Assembly (NCBI RefSeq): GCF_020164595.1
Contig: NZ_JAIQZE010000003.1
Span: 62,001 to 126,000, forward strand
From: Psychroflexus longus
GTDB taxonomy: Bacteria > Bacteroidota > Bacteroidia > Flavobacteriales > Flavobacteriaceae
Length of the DNA: 64,000 nt
Direction: 5' to 3'
Shown here: positions 17,389-26,102 of the stretch, one piece after another
Position numbering within the stretch: position 1 is the first letter of the stretch
Layout of the letters: each line of letters opens with the position of its first letter
Program-made: the position numbers and the translations under genes
Notes under the pieces: model-generated
What the model saw: the letters and a program-made list of their open reading frames with translations, nothing else
Database searches by the model: none
What the model was told of the DNA's origin: nothing

Positions 17389-18500
17389 TGATTTTCTATT
17401 AATTCTAAAAGAATAAATTGGTTGATTTGTGGCCCAAAACTACTGAAATTATCGTCCGATGCAATTATTAAACTCTTGTTTCCATTGGGTAATATAGGTC
17501 CAAAGCATAAGCCTTCCAGATTGTCAATGATCTTGTCGGTCAGTTTCGACTTAATACTTTTAAAATCAAAGAGCAGACTTTTTTTAGCATAAATAACATT
17601 TTCAGAAGTGTTTTCAAGTTGCTCAATATCTTTAGTATTTGAAGCATTTCTGATGTCTACAAGAAAGAGTTTTACTTTATTACCCTGACTTTTATGACCT
17701 GCTGAATAAGATCTTTCCAGCACTAAAAATTTTACATTTTCTAGCTGTAAAATTTCAGTTAATCCGTTCACGGCAAAAGGGACAAGTGGAATTTTAGTAA
17801 TTCTATCTAGGTCCATTGCATATTGACGGGTAACTTGATTTAGTTCTCTGTCAAAATAACTCAGCCGAATTGGAGAATTGGTATTATAAAGTTTTGGGGC
17901 TTTACCATCTTCAATTAAAGGTAATTCGTTGGCAAACCAAAACCCATCCGAATTCAAACTCATAGAAAGTCCTTCAAAAACACCGTTTTGCCGAGGTTGA
18001 TTTTCACCTCCTGGTAGAAAATAGTCCGGCAACGTATATTCTTTCAGAAATCGTCCATCGGGACTGACTTTGAATATCGTTGGGGGTAATTCTTTATTAA
18101 TACTACCTTCTGTAGAAATCAGATAATTGTCTTCATCAAAGCGAAGGGACTCCATGTCCAGAGCATTTTTTTTAAAAAAAGGATCTGCTTTAAGTTTCAC
18201 TACTGAAGTAAAAACCAAAGTATCTAGCTTGAAGTCAACGAGATTAAATTCAGCAGAAAAGATGAGTGGATTGGAAGGTGAATCATTGACCATTATGAGT
18301 TGTCCGTCTTTGTAATCGATGCCTGAGATTCCGCCATAGGTTTCATTACTATAAGTAAATCCACTTGGTATTGTGTATTCATCAATGAATTTTACTTGGT
18401 AGTTTCCACCCTTTAATGTCTTAGTTGTGCTACAGCTTATTAAAAAAACTAAAAGAAAACAAAAACTCAAAAATTGAGTTAAATTGGATTTTGTTAGCAT
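17385..18500 (-). CDS. Esterase-like-activity-of-phytase family lipoprotein
   Basis: 371-residue lipoprotein (lipobox LISC, Cys23) with the beta-propeller of the family named for esterase-like activity of phytase. Supporting segments are YGGISGIDY, LDMESLRF, FEGLSMS, GLTEIL and NLEGLCFGP, spread through the chain as expected for propeller blades. It is coupled to the downstream histidine phosphatase by an ATGA overlap. The pair could act together on exported phosphoesters; that is inference from the two families only. Confidence 0.85.
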   Translation of the reverse strand: MLTKSNLTQFLSFCFLLVFLISCSTTKTLKGGNYQVKFIDEYTIPSGFTYSNETYGGISGIDYKDGQLIMVNDSPSNPLIFSAEFNLVDFKLDTLVFTSVVKLKADPFFKKNALDMESLRFDEDNYLISTEGSINKELPPTIFKVSPDGRFLKEYTLPDYFLPGGENQPRQNGVFEGLSMSLNSDGFWFANELPLIEDGKAPKLYNTNSPIRLSYFDRELNQVTRQYAMDLDRITKIPLVPFAVNGLTEILQLENVKFLVLERSYSAGHKSQGNKVKLFLVDIRNASNTKDIEQLENTSENVIYAKKSLLFDFKSIKSKLTDKIIDNLEGLCFGPILPNGNKSLIIASDDNFSSFGPQINQFILLELIENQ

Positions 18501-18555
18501 AAAATAAAGAATTGTTGAGTAAATTGTATATATAATAATTTAAAAATTTAATATT

Positions 18556-18741
18556 ATGAACTGAGATCAATTAGAAGGAAAATTCAATGAAGCTAAAGGT
18601 AAATTGAAGCAAAAATATGCAAAACTTACAGATGACGATTTAAAATATTCTGAAGGTAAATTTGATGAAATGCTCGGTAAGCTTCAAGAAAAAACCGGAA
18701 AAACCAAAGAACAATTGAAGGAAGAAATCGATAAGTTATAA
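18556..18741 (+). pseudogene. csbD: CsbD-family stress protein with in-frame TGA at codon 3
   Basis: Reading from ATG 18556 gives Met-Asn-stop-Asp-Gln-Leu-Glu-Gly-Lys and then an intact 61-codon CsbD-like frame ending at TAA 18739-18741. CsbD proteins normally open Met-Asn-Trp-Asp, so the TGA at 18562-18564 looks like a Trp TGG to TGA change. The rest (LTDDDLKYSEGK, GKLQEKTGKT) has no other damage. No ATG lies just after the stop, so no alternative start is evident. TGA is used as an ordinary stop elsewhere in this window. CsbD proteins are small general-stress proteins without a defined mechanism. Confidence 0.8.
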
Positions 18742-18753
18742 CTGATATTCAAT

Positions 18754-18799
18754 AAATTAAAAATCCCCAATTTCAAGTGAAATTGGGGATTTTTAATTT
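18754..18799. terminator. Bidirectional terminator between csbD and a cyclophilin-FKBP gene
   Basis: Perfect 22-bp inverted repeat (18754-18775 and 18778-18799) with a 2-base loop and A/T-rich flanks. It terminates two convergent genes; its right end reaches the stop codon of the isomerase gene. Confidence 0.88.
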
Positions 18800-19880
18800 A
18801 TTGCTTTTTAAAGTCCACGAGTTCCACATCAAATATCAAAATTGAATAGGGAGGGACTGGCCCTGCTGCTCTCTCATTATATGATAAATAGGGCGGTATT
18901 ATAAATTTTGCTTTTTCTCCTTTCTTTAAAAGCTGTAGTCCTTCGTCCCAACCTGGAATAACTTTTCCTATCCCAAGTTCAAACTCTATGGGCTGACCAC
19001 GGTCATAGGATGAATCGAATTTTGTGCTATCGATTAAAAAACCTTCGTAGTGAACTTTTAGCATATCTCCAGGTTTTGGAGATTCCCCCTTGTTATTCTC
19101 TTTGGTGATTTTATATCTTAATCCACTTTCGGTCTCTTGATAACCTTTAGAATTTTCTTCAACCCATAGTTTTCTTTCTTCAGCTTCTTTTCTCAAATTT
19201 TCTTCATAAGCAGCTACACGGCTTTCAAAAGCCTCTATGGCATCAAATTTTTCTGCATCGCTTCCTTTCCTGATGATAGTTACTTTTTCAATATAAACTT
19301 TGTCTACTGGTCTATTGGCACCACCTGTTTCTACATCACCAATAGAATCTACGACATCATAATTGATAACAACTTCTCCAAAAACAGTGTGTAAACCGTC
19401 AAGATGTGGGGTTGGACGCAATGTTATAAAAAATTGACTTCCATTGGTTTGCCCAGTGTTGGCAAAAGGATCCTTCGTATCCTGAGCATCACTATTAGCC
19501 ATGGATAAGATGCCTTTTGCATCATGTGTGTAATTGCCATCAGTTTCATCAGGAAACTTAAATCCTGGTCCACCTCGTCCTGTACCTCTTGGATCACCAC
19601 CCTGGATAATAAAATCTTTGATCACTCTATGAAAAATCAAACTATCGTACAATGGCTTGTCGCTATATCGCTTTTCGGTAAGTGGATGCACTCCTTCTGC
19701 AAGGGCTACAAAATTTCCTACAGTCATGGGAACATCTTTGTAGTGCAGCTTTGCAACAAAATCTCCTTTGGAAGTTTTGAATTCTGCATAAAGTCCATCT
19801 TCCAATTCTGAATATTCCGAAGAGCAGCTTTGAATTAGAATTACAAATACTGCAAAAAGTGACAACCGTAAATATTTCAT
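18798..19880 (-). CDS. Cyclophilin-FKBP fusion peptidyl-prolyl isomerase, lipoprotein (copy 1)
   Basis: Two unrelated prolyl isomerase domains in one 360-residue lipoprotein (Cys19 after LIQS). The start is the ATG at 19880; the frame extends to a TTG three codons upstream. A cyclophilin domain (about 28-200) has FHRVIKDFIIQGGDP and NGSQFFIT. A charged helical linker (about 205-245) leads to an FKBP domain (about 250-357) with VHYEGFL, DSSYDRGQP, GWDEGLQLL and the closing FDVELVDF. This domain order is known as CFBP in Flavobacterium. It is probably an envelope-folding chaperone. It carries a TKDPFANTG insertion in the cyclophilin part that copy 2 lacks. Confidence 0.94.
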   Translation of the reverse strand: MKYLRLSLFAVFVILIQSCSSEYSELEDGLYAEFKTSKGDFVAKLHYKDVPMTVGNFVALAEGVHPLTEKRYSDKPLYDSLIFHRVIKDFIIQGGDPRGTGRGGPGFKFPDETDGNYTHDAKGILSMANSDAQDTKDPFANTGQTNGSQFFITLRPTPHLDGLHTVFGEVVINYDVVDSIGDVETGGANRPVDKVYIEKVTIIRKGSDAEKFDAIEAFESRVAAYEENLRKEAEERKLWVEENSKGYQETESGLRYKITKENNKGESPKPGDMLKVHYEGFLIDSTKFDSSYDRGQPIEFELGIGKVIPGWDEGLQLLKKGEKAKFIIPPYLSYNERAAGPVPPYSILIFDVELVDFKKQ

Positions 19881-19953
19881 TCTATTCAAGTTTAAGTATC
19901 TTATGGAAAGATTTTATTTAATAAAATCAACCAAATTAAATTATATATAGTCC

Positions 19954-19999
19954 TTCAAAAAAATTTCCAATTGGATGAAGGATGTCCAATTGGAAATTT
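19954..19999 (-). terminator. Terminator of the second cyclophilin-FKBP gene
   Basis: Perfect 15-bp inverted repeat (19961-19975 and 19985-19999), 9-base loop, followed on the minus strand by a T run. It separates the two tandem isomerase genes, so copy 1 probably has its own promoter. Confidence 0.8.
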
Positions 20000-20028
20000 A
20001 AAACAATTGATCACTTAAATGTATAGGT

Positions 20029-21078
20029 CTAATTGTTTGATTCCACTTCCAACAATTCGACTTCAAATTTTAAAATTGAGTTTGGAGGAATTGGTCCAGC
20101 CTGCCTAGCACCATAAGCTAATTCGGAAGGAATAACGAGTTCTGCTTTTTCTCCTGTTTGCAACAACATAATACCTTCATCCCAACCTGGGATAACTCTT
20201 CCTGTCCCCACAGGAAATTCAATGGGCTGGTCTCTGTCTAGAGACGAGTCAAACTTAGTTCCATCAAGAAGATAACCTGTGTAATGAACTTTTACTAAGT
20301 CACCAGCTTTTGGAGTAGTACCATTTGGATTTTCTTCTGTCATTTTGTAACGGAGTCCACTTTCTGTTATTTCAAAACCTTCACTAGCTTCCTCTAATTT
20401 AGCTTTTCTTGCTTCTTCAGCTTCAGCCATTGCTTCTTCTGCTTTTTGCACTCCATTTTTGAAAGCTTCAACGGCATCAAATGCTTTAGCATCACTTCCT
20501 TTTCTAAGAATGTTGACTGTCTCTATCACTACATCTTCTACAGGTTTATCTCTTGCGCCGGTTTCTACCTTACCGATGCTATCAACAACTTTTTCACCAA
20601 CCACTGTTTTCCCAAAAACACTATGTTTTCCGTCAAGGTGTGCTGTTGGAACCAATGTAATAAAAAACTGACTGCCATTGGTTTTTGGTCCAGCATTGGC
20701 CATAGAAAGAACTCCTTTTTCATGACCCAATTTTGGAGTTAATTCGTCTGGAAATTTGTAGCCAGGACCTCCCTGGCCTGTACCGCTAGGATCGCCACCT
20801 TGAATCATAAATCCGTCTATTATTCTATGAAAAATGATACTGTCGTAGAATTTTTTGCCTTCATACTTTTCATCAACTTTAGGATGGTTGCCTTCGGCTA
20901 GAGCTACAAAATTACCAACGGTCATGGGTACTTGTTGGTAATATAATTCGGTTACGAAATCTCCTTCTGAAGTTTTAAATTCTGCATACAAACCATCCTC
21001 AAGATCTGGATATTTGGAAGAACAGCTATAAATAAGCAATCCAAGTAGGGCAACTAATGATAATTTCAGTGTTTTCAT
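20029..21078 (-). CDS. Cyclophilin-FKBP fusion peptidyl-prolyl isomerase, lipoprotein (copy 2)
   Basis: 349-residue paralogue of the next gene to the left, with the same order of parts: lipobox (Cys19 after IYS), cyclophilin domain with FHRIIDGFMIQGGDP and NGSQFFIT, an Ala/Glu/Lys-rich helical linker (EEAMAEAEEARKAKLEEA), and an FKBP domain with VHYTGYL, DSSLDRDQP, GWDEGIMLL and YGARQAGPIPPNS. Compared with copy 1 its FKBP active-site region is closer to the canonical form (AYGAR against SYNER in copy 1). It lies 12 bases downstream of gldI and is probably cotranscribed with it. Confidence 0.95.
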   Translation of the reverse strand: MKTLKLSLVALLGLLIYSCSSKYPDLEDGLYAEFKTSEGDFVTELYYQQVPMTVGNFVALAEGNHPKVDEKYEGKKFYDSIIFHRIIDGFMIQGGDPSGTGQGGPGYKFPDELTPKLGHEKGVLSMANAGPKTNGSQFFITLVPTAHLDGKHSVFGKTVVGEKVVDSIGKVETGARDKPVEDVVIETVNILRKGSDAKAFDAVEAFKNGVQKAEEAMAEAEEARKAKLEEASEGFEITESGLRYKMTEENPNGTTPKAGDLVKVHYTGYLLDGTKFDSSLDRDQPIEFPVGTGRVIPGWDEGIMLLQTGEKAELVIPSELAYGARQAGPIPPNSILKFEVELLEVESNN

Positions 21079-21090
21079 TTTACTTTAGTT

Positions 21091-21633
21091 TTAATCTTTA
21101 TTAATTTTTATTTCATTCAATGTTACAGTAGCCTTGAGAGCAACGTGAGTTCCTATTTTATCGTTGTCTCCATAATATCCGTAGGCCTGGTGGGAAGGAA
21201 AAAGAAAAGTAACAGTTTCACCTTCTTTCATCAGTTTGAGACCTTGTCGCAAGCCTGTAAAAATTTCTTCTTTATCGATAACGTAAGCTCTCTCACCAAG
21301 CTCTTTTCTCGAATAGATGGTATCTCCCTGTAAAGTGAGAATATTATAATTAAACTCTACTTCGTCTCCGAAATTTGGAGTGATAGAATCCTTTTTATTT
21401 TCTGAATTGTAATAATACCAGAATCCATCTGCCGATGTGATATAGGTGTTTGTAGAATCTTTTTCTATTATTTCTTGGATATAAGCTTCTTCCTTTTCCA
21501 CTATAGCTTTATTCATCACTAAAGACTTGGTTGTAAAACTTTTTGAAGCTCTACTCACAGGTTTTCTCGGTTCAGGAGATTTACATGCCTGTATCGAGAC
21601 GATTAAGAAAACTAAATAAATTATTGATTTCAT
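21091..21633 (-). CDS. gldI: GldI-type FKBP peptidyl-prolyl isomerase lipoprotein
   Basis: Gliding-motility-associated FKBP-type isomerase of flavobacteria, 180 residues, lipid-anchored (lipobox IQAC, Cys17). The mature part opens with KSPEPRKPVS, typical of GldI. An FKBP domain occupies about 85-178 (FGDEVEFNYNI, EIFTGLRQGLKLMKEGE, LFPSHQAYGYYGD). GldI is required for gliding in Flavobacterium johnsoniae, probably for folding of secretion-system parts. Its ATG overlaps the nrnA stop as ATGA, and the cyclophilin-FKBP gene follows by 12 bases, forming a folding-factor operon. Confidence 0.9.
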   Translation of the reverse strand: MKSIIYLVFLIVSIQACKSPEPRKPVSRASKSFTTKSLVMNKAIVEKEEAYIQEIIEKDSTNTYITSADGFWYYYNSENKKDSITPNFGDEVEFNYNILTLQGDTIYSRKELGERAYVIDKEEIFTGLRQGLKLMKEGETVTFLFPSHQAYGYYGDNDKIGTHVALKATVTLNEIKINKD

Positions 21634-22643
21634 GAAAGTTCTTTCCTGTAGTTAGTTAATGTCTCTTCAAATTTTTCTAAAGTTGAATTTAGATCCAAAT
21701 CGCTTTTACCTCCAGCCGCATTGTTGTGACCACCACCACTATAATGGTTTCTTGCAAAAGTATTTACATCAAAATCACCAATGGATCTGAAAGAAATTTT
21801 AATAATATTCTCCGCTTTATTTTCAATAAAAATAACTGCGAATTTGATTCCTCTCAAGGATAATGCGTAATTCACAAAACCCTCGGTATCGCCCTTTTTG
21901 AAACCATGCTCATTTAAATCTTTCTGGGATAGATAAATGTAAGCCGTGCTTAAATCCTTTAGGACTTTTAAATTCTGCAGAGCTTTTCCTAGCAAATGCA
22001 GTCGGCTTTCAGCATTATTGTCAAATGTGTTTTGATGTATTTCAGAGTTATTTGCACCAGCATCGATCAAGTCTGCAATAATCCTATGGGTTTTGCTGGT
22101 CGTTGATGGAAACCTGAATGAACCTGTGTCCGTCATAATGCCAGTATAAAGACAGCTAGCGATATCTGCTGTCAATTTTGTTTCTGGATATTCTGTGGTT
22201 ATATATTCATGTACAAGTTCGCAGGTAGACGCTATAGACGTGTCCGATAGCATGTAAGGAGCGTAATCTGCTGGTTGTTGATGATGATCTATCATTATAA
22301 AAGTTATGTCCATTTTTTGAAGATAATCACCAAGGCTTCCTGTTCTATCCAGGTGATTAAAATCTAAGGTGAATACAAAATCGGAGTTATCCAATTTTTC
22401 TTCACATTGAGATTTTTCAGTATCGTAGCAGAGAATTTCATCTACACCGGGTAGCCAGGCCAGAAAGTCTGGAAAGCTATTTGGCATAATCACCTGAGAT
22501 GTAATCCCTAGCTCTTTCATAAATAGATGCAGGCCAAGTGTCGATCCTAAAGCATCACCATCTGGATTTTTATGACCAATTATACTAACTTTTGAATTCT
22601 TATTCAGTTGGCCTTTGAGCCCATCTATCGTATTTTTCCTCAT
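21630..22643 (-). CDS. nrnA: DHH-family phosphoesterase, NrnA-like
   Basis: DHH/DHHA1 phosphoesterase of the NrnA type, which in other bacteria degrades nanoRNA and dephosphorylates pAp. 337 residues from the ATG at 22643 (the frame extends to a TTG three codons upstream). The metal motifs are GHKNPDGDALGS (I), LDFNHLDR (II), IDHHQQPADY (III, DHH) and the C-terminal GGGHNNAAGG of DHHA1. Cytoplasmic. Its pairing with gldI by ATGA overlap is, as I remember it, common in flavobacteria. Confidence 0.92.
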   Translation of the reverse strand: MRKNTIDGLKGQLNKNSKVSIIGHKNPDGDALGSTLGLHLFMKELGITSQVIMPNSFPDFLAWLPGVDEILCYDTEKSQCEEKLDNSDFVFTLDFNHLDRTGSLGDYLQKMDITFIMIDHHQQPADYAPYMLSDTSIASTCELVHEYITTEYPETKLTADIASCLYTGIMTDTGSFRFPSTTSKTHRIIADLIDAGANNSEIHQNTFDNNAESRLHLLGKALQNLKVLKDLSTAYIYLSQKDLNEHGFKKGDTEGFVNYALSLRGIKFAVIFIENKAENIIKISFRSIGDFDVNTFARNHYSGGGHNNAAGGKSDLDLNSTLEKFEETLTNYRKELS

Positions 22644-22714
22644 AGAAGTCAAATGTACAAATTCTTAATAATGCAATAACATTTGAATTTCTAGATTTGT
22701 GAAAATTATATATT

Positions 22715-23770
22715 ATGAAAAATACATGCTTACTTTTGGTTTTTGCCAGTCTTTCGCTTTTATCCTGTAAATCCAAAACAGAAAATGAGAGTTCAGAAGT
22801 AACTTCTAAATCATTACAAAAGACAAGCTTCAGAATAGCTTTAGGTAGTTGTAACCGCCAAAATATGTCACAGGGATTCTGGTCCACTATTGAAAAAGAT
22901 TCAGCAGATATTTTTGTTTGGGGGGGGGACAACATATACGCTGACACTCCAGATATGGAACTGATGGGAGCTAAGTATGATACTTTAAAAAGCAACACCT
23001 ATTATCAATCTTTCGTTTCCAGTCTACCAAATGCCCCCATTGGCGTTTGGGATGACCACGATTATGGAAAAAATGATGCGGGTAAAGAATGGAAGTATAA
23101 AGATCAAGCAAAATTTTTGTACATGGACTTTTTTGAGTTGGATTCTACTCATGCGATGGCGTCCAGAGGAGGAACTTATTATTCTAAAGTCATCAGTGCA
23201 GGCGATAAAAGTATCAAGTTCTACTTGTTAGACACGCGGTATTTCAGAGACGGAATGCAGGGTGCTGAAAATCCAAATCATAGATATCAGCCTCATTCAT
23301 CTAAAGACTCAACATTATTAGGGCAGGAGCAGTGGAAGTGGCTTGAAGATGAAGTTGAAAATTCGCAAGCAGACTTTAATATTATTGTAAGCAGTATCCA
23401 GTTTTTATCTAGTGAGCATGGTTTTGAAACCTGGGGTAATTTTCCACATGAAGTGGATAAAATGGAAGCTCTGCTTCAATCAAATTCTTTAAAAAATATT
23501 CTTTTATTGAGTGGTGACCGACATATTTCCGAGTTTTCACAAAAGAAAGTAGAAGATCTTGGTTACCCATTGACAGATTTCACCTCTAGTGGATTAACGC
23601 ATTCTTACTCTTCTTATGATGGAGAACCAAATCGTTATAGAGTAGGTGAGGTGACTGCTGAAAGCAGCTATGGAATAGTGGATTTAAATTTGACAGAAGA
23701 AAATGCTTATTTGAAAATAAAATCAACGAAAGATGGACGTATCCTGCAAAGTTTAACTCTCAAATTCTAA
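22715..23770 (+). CDS. PhoD-like alkaline phosphatase D family lipoprotein
   Basis: 351-residue exported metallophosphoesterase of the PhoD type, lipid-anchored (lipobox LLSC, Cys18). The metal and active-site segments are GSCNRQNM, WGGDNIYAD (about 69-77), GVWDDHDYGKND and LSGDRHISEF. Codons for Trp-Gly-Gly-Asp contain a run of nine G (22920-22928), very unusual in this AT-rich sequence, and an indel there would break the protein just before its first half is complete. It probably releases phosphate from phosphodiesters or phosphoesters at the envelope. It is divergent from nrnA. Confidence 0.9.
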   Translation: MKNTCLLLVFASLSLLSCKSKTENESSEVTSKSLQKTSFRIALGSCNRQNMSQGFWSTIEKDSADIFVWGGDNIYADTPDMELMGAKYDTLKSNTYYQSFVSSLPNAPIGVWDDHDYGKNDAGKEWKYKDQAKFLYMDFFELDSTHAMASRGGTYYSKVISAGDKSIKFYLLDTRYFRDGMQGAENPNHRYQPHSSKDSTLLGQEQWKWLEDEVENSQADFNIIVSSIQFLSSEHGFETWGNFPHEVDKMEALLQSNSLKNILLLSGDRHISEFSQKKVEDLGYPLTDFTSSGLTHSYSSYDGEPNRYRVGEVTAESSYGIVDLNLTEENAYLKIKSTKDGRILQSLTLKF

Positions 23771-23815
23771 TGTTAAGGCTTAATATTTAAGTCTAAAGAA
23801 TTGCTTACTTTTGCA

Positions 23816-23823
23816 ACCAAAAT
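23816..23823 (+). promoter_or_regulatory. Bacteroidota -7 element upstream of ndk
   Basis: TACTTTTG matches TAnnTTTG and lies 13 bases before the ndk ATG. No TTG at the right distance upstream was found, so only the -7 half is supported. Confidence 0.45.
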
Positions 23824-23836
23824 AAAAAACACTATA

Positions 23837-24256
23837 ATGGCAGTAACTAAAACATTTACTATGCTTAAGCCAGATGCAGTTTCTAAAGGCTACATCGGTG
23901 ATATCTTAAAACAAATTACTGGATCAGGTTTCAGAATTGTGGCACTTAAAATGACGCACATGACTGAGAATGATGCTAAGGCTTTTTACGAAGTCCATAA
24001 GGAAAGACCTTTTTATGGTGAACTAGTTGAGTACATGACTAGTGGACCTATAGTTGCTGCAGTTCTTGAAAAAGAAAATGCAGTAGACGATTTCAGAACT
24101 TTGATTGGTGCAACCAATCCAGAAGAAGCTGCTGAAGGAACTATACGTAAAACATACGCAACATCAATCAGTGAAAACGCTATTCATGGAAGCGATAGCG
24201 ATGAAAATGCTACGATAGAGAGCAACTTCCACTTTTCAGGCAGAGAGCAGTTTTAA
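23837..24256 (+). CDS. ndk: Nucleoside diphosphate kinase
   Basis: Transfers phosphate from ATP to other nucleoside diphosphates via a phosphohistidine. 139 residues from the ATG at 23837, the normal length; an in-frame ATG at 23801 would add 12 residues that overlap the promoter element. Lys11 (LKPDAV) and the active-site His117 in NAIHGSDS are present. Cytoplasmic. It is monocistronic, with a strong terminator after it. Confidence 0.97.
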   Translation: MAVTKTFTMLKPDAVSKGYIGDILKQITGSGFRIVALKMTHMTENDAKAFYEVHKERPFYGELVEYMTSGPIVAAVLEKENAVDDFRTLIGATNPEEAAEGTIRKTYATSISENAIHGSDSDENATIESNFHFSGREQF

Positions 24257-24276
24257 GTTAAAACATTACTTTAAAC

Positions 24277-24310
24277 AAGAAGGGCTGTTTCAATCGAAAC
24301 AGCCCTTCTT
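24277..24310. terminator. Terminator between ndk and rny
   Basis: Perfect 15-bp stem (24277-24291 and 24296-24310) with loop AATC, followed by CTTTT on the plus strand. It lies between convergent genes. Confidence 0.88.
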
Positions 24311-24330
24311 CTTTTAGGTCGTAAATCTAT

Positions 24331-25893
24331 TTATTTAGCAATATTAATCGCTCTAGTCTCTCGTATGACGGTCACTTTTACCTGACCTGGATATGTCATA
24401 TCCGTTTGAATTTTTTGAGAGATTTCAAAGGATAATGCGGAGGCCTTTTCGTCAGTTACTTTTTCACTTTCTACAATCACTCTCAATTCTCTACCTGCTT
24501 GAATAGCATAAGCCTTCTTGACGCCTCCAAATCCAAAGGCAATTTCTTCAAGATCTTTTAGACGTTTCACATAGGAATCTAAGACTTGTCTTCTTGCGCC
24601 TGGTCTTGCACCACTTATAGCATCACAAACCTGAACTAATGGCGAAAGTAATGAGGTCATCTCCACTTCATCATGGTGAGCCCCGATGGCGTTGCAAATC
24701 TCAGGTTTTTCACCATATTTTTCTGCCCATTGCATACCTAAAATAGCGTGAGGTAATTCTGTTTCATTTTCTGGAACTTTACCAATATCATGGAGCAAAC
24801 CAGCTCGCTTGGCGAGTTTTGGATTCAATCCCAATTCTGAAGCCATGATTCCACAAAGGTTGGCGACTTCTCTGGAGTGTTGTAGCAGATTCTGTCCGTA
24901 AGACGATCTGTATTTCATTCTACCGACCATCTTCACAAGTTCAGGGTGTAAACCATGAATTCCAAGATCAATGATAGTTCGTTTACCAATGTCCGCAATT
25001 TCTTCATCAATTGCTTTTCTTGTTTTCTTAACGACTTCTTCAATTCTCGCCGGGTGAATTCTACCGTCGGTTACTAATTTATGTAAGGATAATCTAGCGA
25101 CTTCCCGACGAATAGAATCAAAGCAAGAGAGGATGATAGCTTCTGGCGTATCATCCACTATGATTTCAACTCCAGTTGCCGCTTCGATTGCTCGTATATT
25201 ACGTCCCTCTCTACCTATTATTCTACCTTTTACATCATCACTTTCAAGGTTGAACACCGATACACAATTATCAATGGCTTCTTCTGTTCCAACTCTCTGT
25301 ATAGTATTGATGACAATTTTCCTTGCTTCCTGTTGAGCTGTAAGTTTTGCCTCTTCAACGGTATCCTGGATCATCTGCATGGCTTCAGCCTTCGCAGTTT
25401 CACGTAGAGACTCCATAAGTTGTTTTTTTGCATCCTCCGCGCTAAGACCACTTAAGACTTCAAGTTGATTGATTTTACGCTGGAGAATCTTATCAATTTC
25501 TTCTTGTCTTTTCTCAAGATACTCCGTCCTGTAGGCGTAATCTTTCAATTTCTCCTCCAAATCTGTATTGAGTTTCTTTTGTTTGGAAAGTTCATTGGAA
25601 ACCTGAGACTCTTTGTCTTTAGTTCTCTTTTCAGCTTCGCTTATTTTTTGGTCTCTGTTAAGGATGACCTTTTCATGCTCAGATTTGAGTTCAATAAATT
25701 TCTCCTTAGCTTGAAGTATTTTGTCTTTTTTGAGGCTTTCGCCTTCTTTTTCAGCTTCCTTAAGTATTTTCTGGGCTTCTTTTTCCGCAGTTTTTAAAGT
25801 TCCTGTTGCATTTTTACTATCAATTGTTTTCGAAATGATGAATCCTATGACAAGTCCAGCTACCGCTGCTATTATAATAAATGTAATCTCCAT
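24331..25893 (-). CDS. rny: Ribonuclease Y
   Basis: Membrane-anchored endoribonuclease that starts mRNA decay. 520 residues from the ATG at 25893. The parts in order are an N-terminal membrane helix (about 3-21), a long coiled coil rich in Lys/Glu (about 25-185), a KH domain with [15 protein letters not shown], and an HD domain with [10 protein letters not shown]. An in-frame ATG at 25920 is rejected because it lies inside the 3' stem and T run of the 6S-like RNA just upstream, so rny begins only 12 bases after that RNA ends. Confidence 0.96.
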   Translation of the reverse strand: MEITFIIIAAVAGLVIGFIISKTIDSKNATGTLKTAEKEAQKILKEAEKEGESLKKDKILQAKEKFIELKSEHEKVILNRDQKISEAEKRTKDKESQVSNELSKQKKLNTDLEEKLKDYAYRTEYLEKRQEEIDKILQRKINQLEVLSGLSAEDAKKQLMESLRETAKAEAMQMIQDTVEEAKLTAQQEARKIVINTIQRVGTEEAIDNCVSVFNLESDDVKGRIIGREGRNIRAIEAATGVEIIVDDTPEAIILSCFDSIRREVARLSLHKLVTDGRIHPARIEEVVKKTRKAIDEEIADIGKRTIIDLGIHGLHPELVKMVGRMKYRSSYGQNLLQHSREVANLCGIMASELGLNPKLAKRAGLLHDIGKVPENETELPHAILGMQWAEKYGEKPEICNAIGAHHDEVEMTSLLSPLVQVCDAISGARPGARRQVLDSYVKRLKDLEEIAFGFGGVKKAYAIQAGRELRVIVESEKVTDEKASALSFEISQKIQTDMTYPGQVKVTVIRETRAINIAK

Positions 25894-25905
25894 AATTGTA
25901 TATAT

Positions 25906-26085
25906 AAAAAAAGCCTGCATTAGCCTAGTTTTGTATAAAACTCCGTGTAAACAGGTTTAGGGATACTCAATTGATCAAGGATCCGCTGCACCGAAGTGGC
26001 GGCTTGCTTTAGCAACTGAAACTCACCCTTTTTAAATAGTAAATGTTGAGTTTATCAAAAAGGTACGACTAATACAGGCAGTATC
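25906..26085 (-). ncRNA. ssrS: 6S-like regulatory RNA (6S-Flavo type) between zapA and rny
   Basis: The zapA-rny gap folds on the minus strand as one long hairpin-like RNA of about 180 bases. The two ends pair over 11 bp: 26069-26079 reads GCCTGTATTAG and 25913-25923 reads CTAATGCAGGC on the RNA strand, with one G-U pair, followed at once by seven T (25912-25906), a natural 3' end. Inside is a stable UUCG hairpin, CCGC-CAC-TTCG-GTG-CA-GCGG. 6S RNA sits next to zapA in many bacteria, and a Bacteroidota version (6S-Flavo) has been described. It would bind RNA polymerase holoenzyme. The 5' end is approximate. Confidence 0.8.
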
Positions 26086-26102
26086 GATTTATGTAATGAA
26101 CG

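Noticed and set aside
25894-25920. Upstream ATG for rny at 25920
   Set aside because: It lies inside the 3' closing stem and T run of the 6S-like RNA; the family starts at the membrane helix from 25893.
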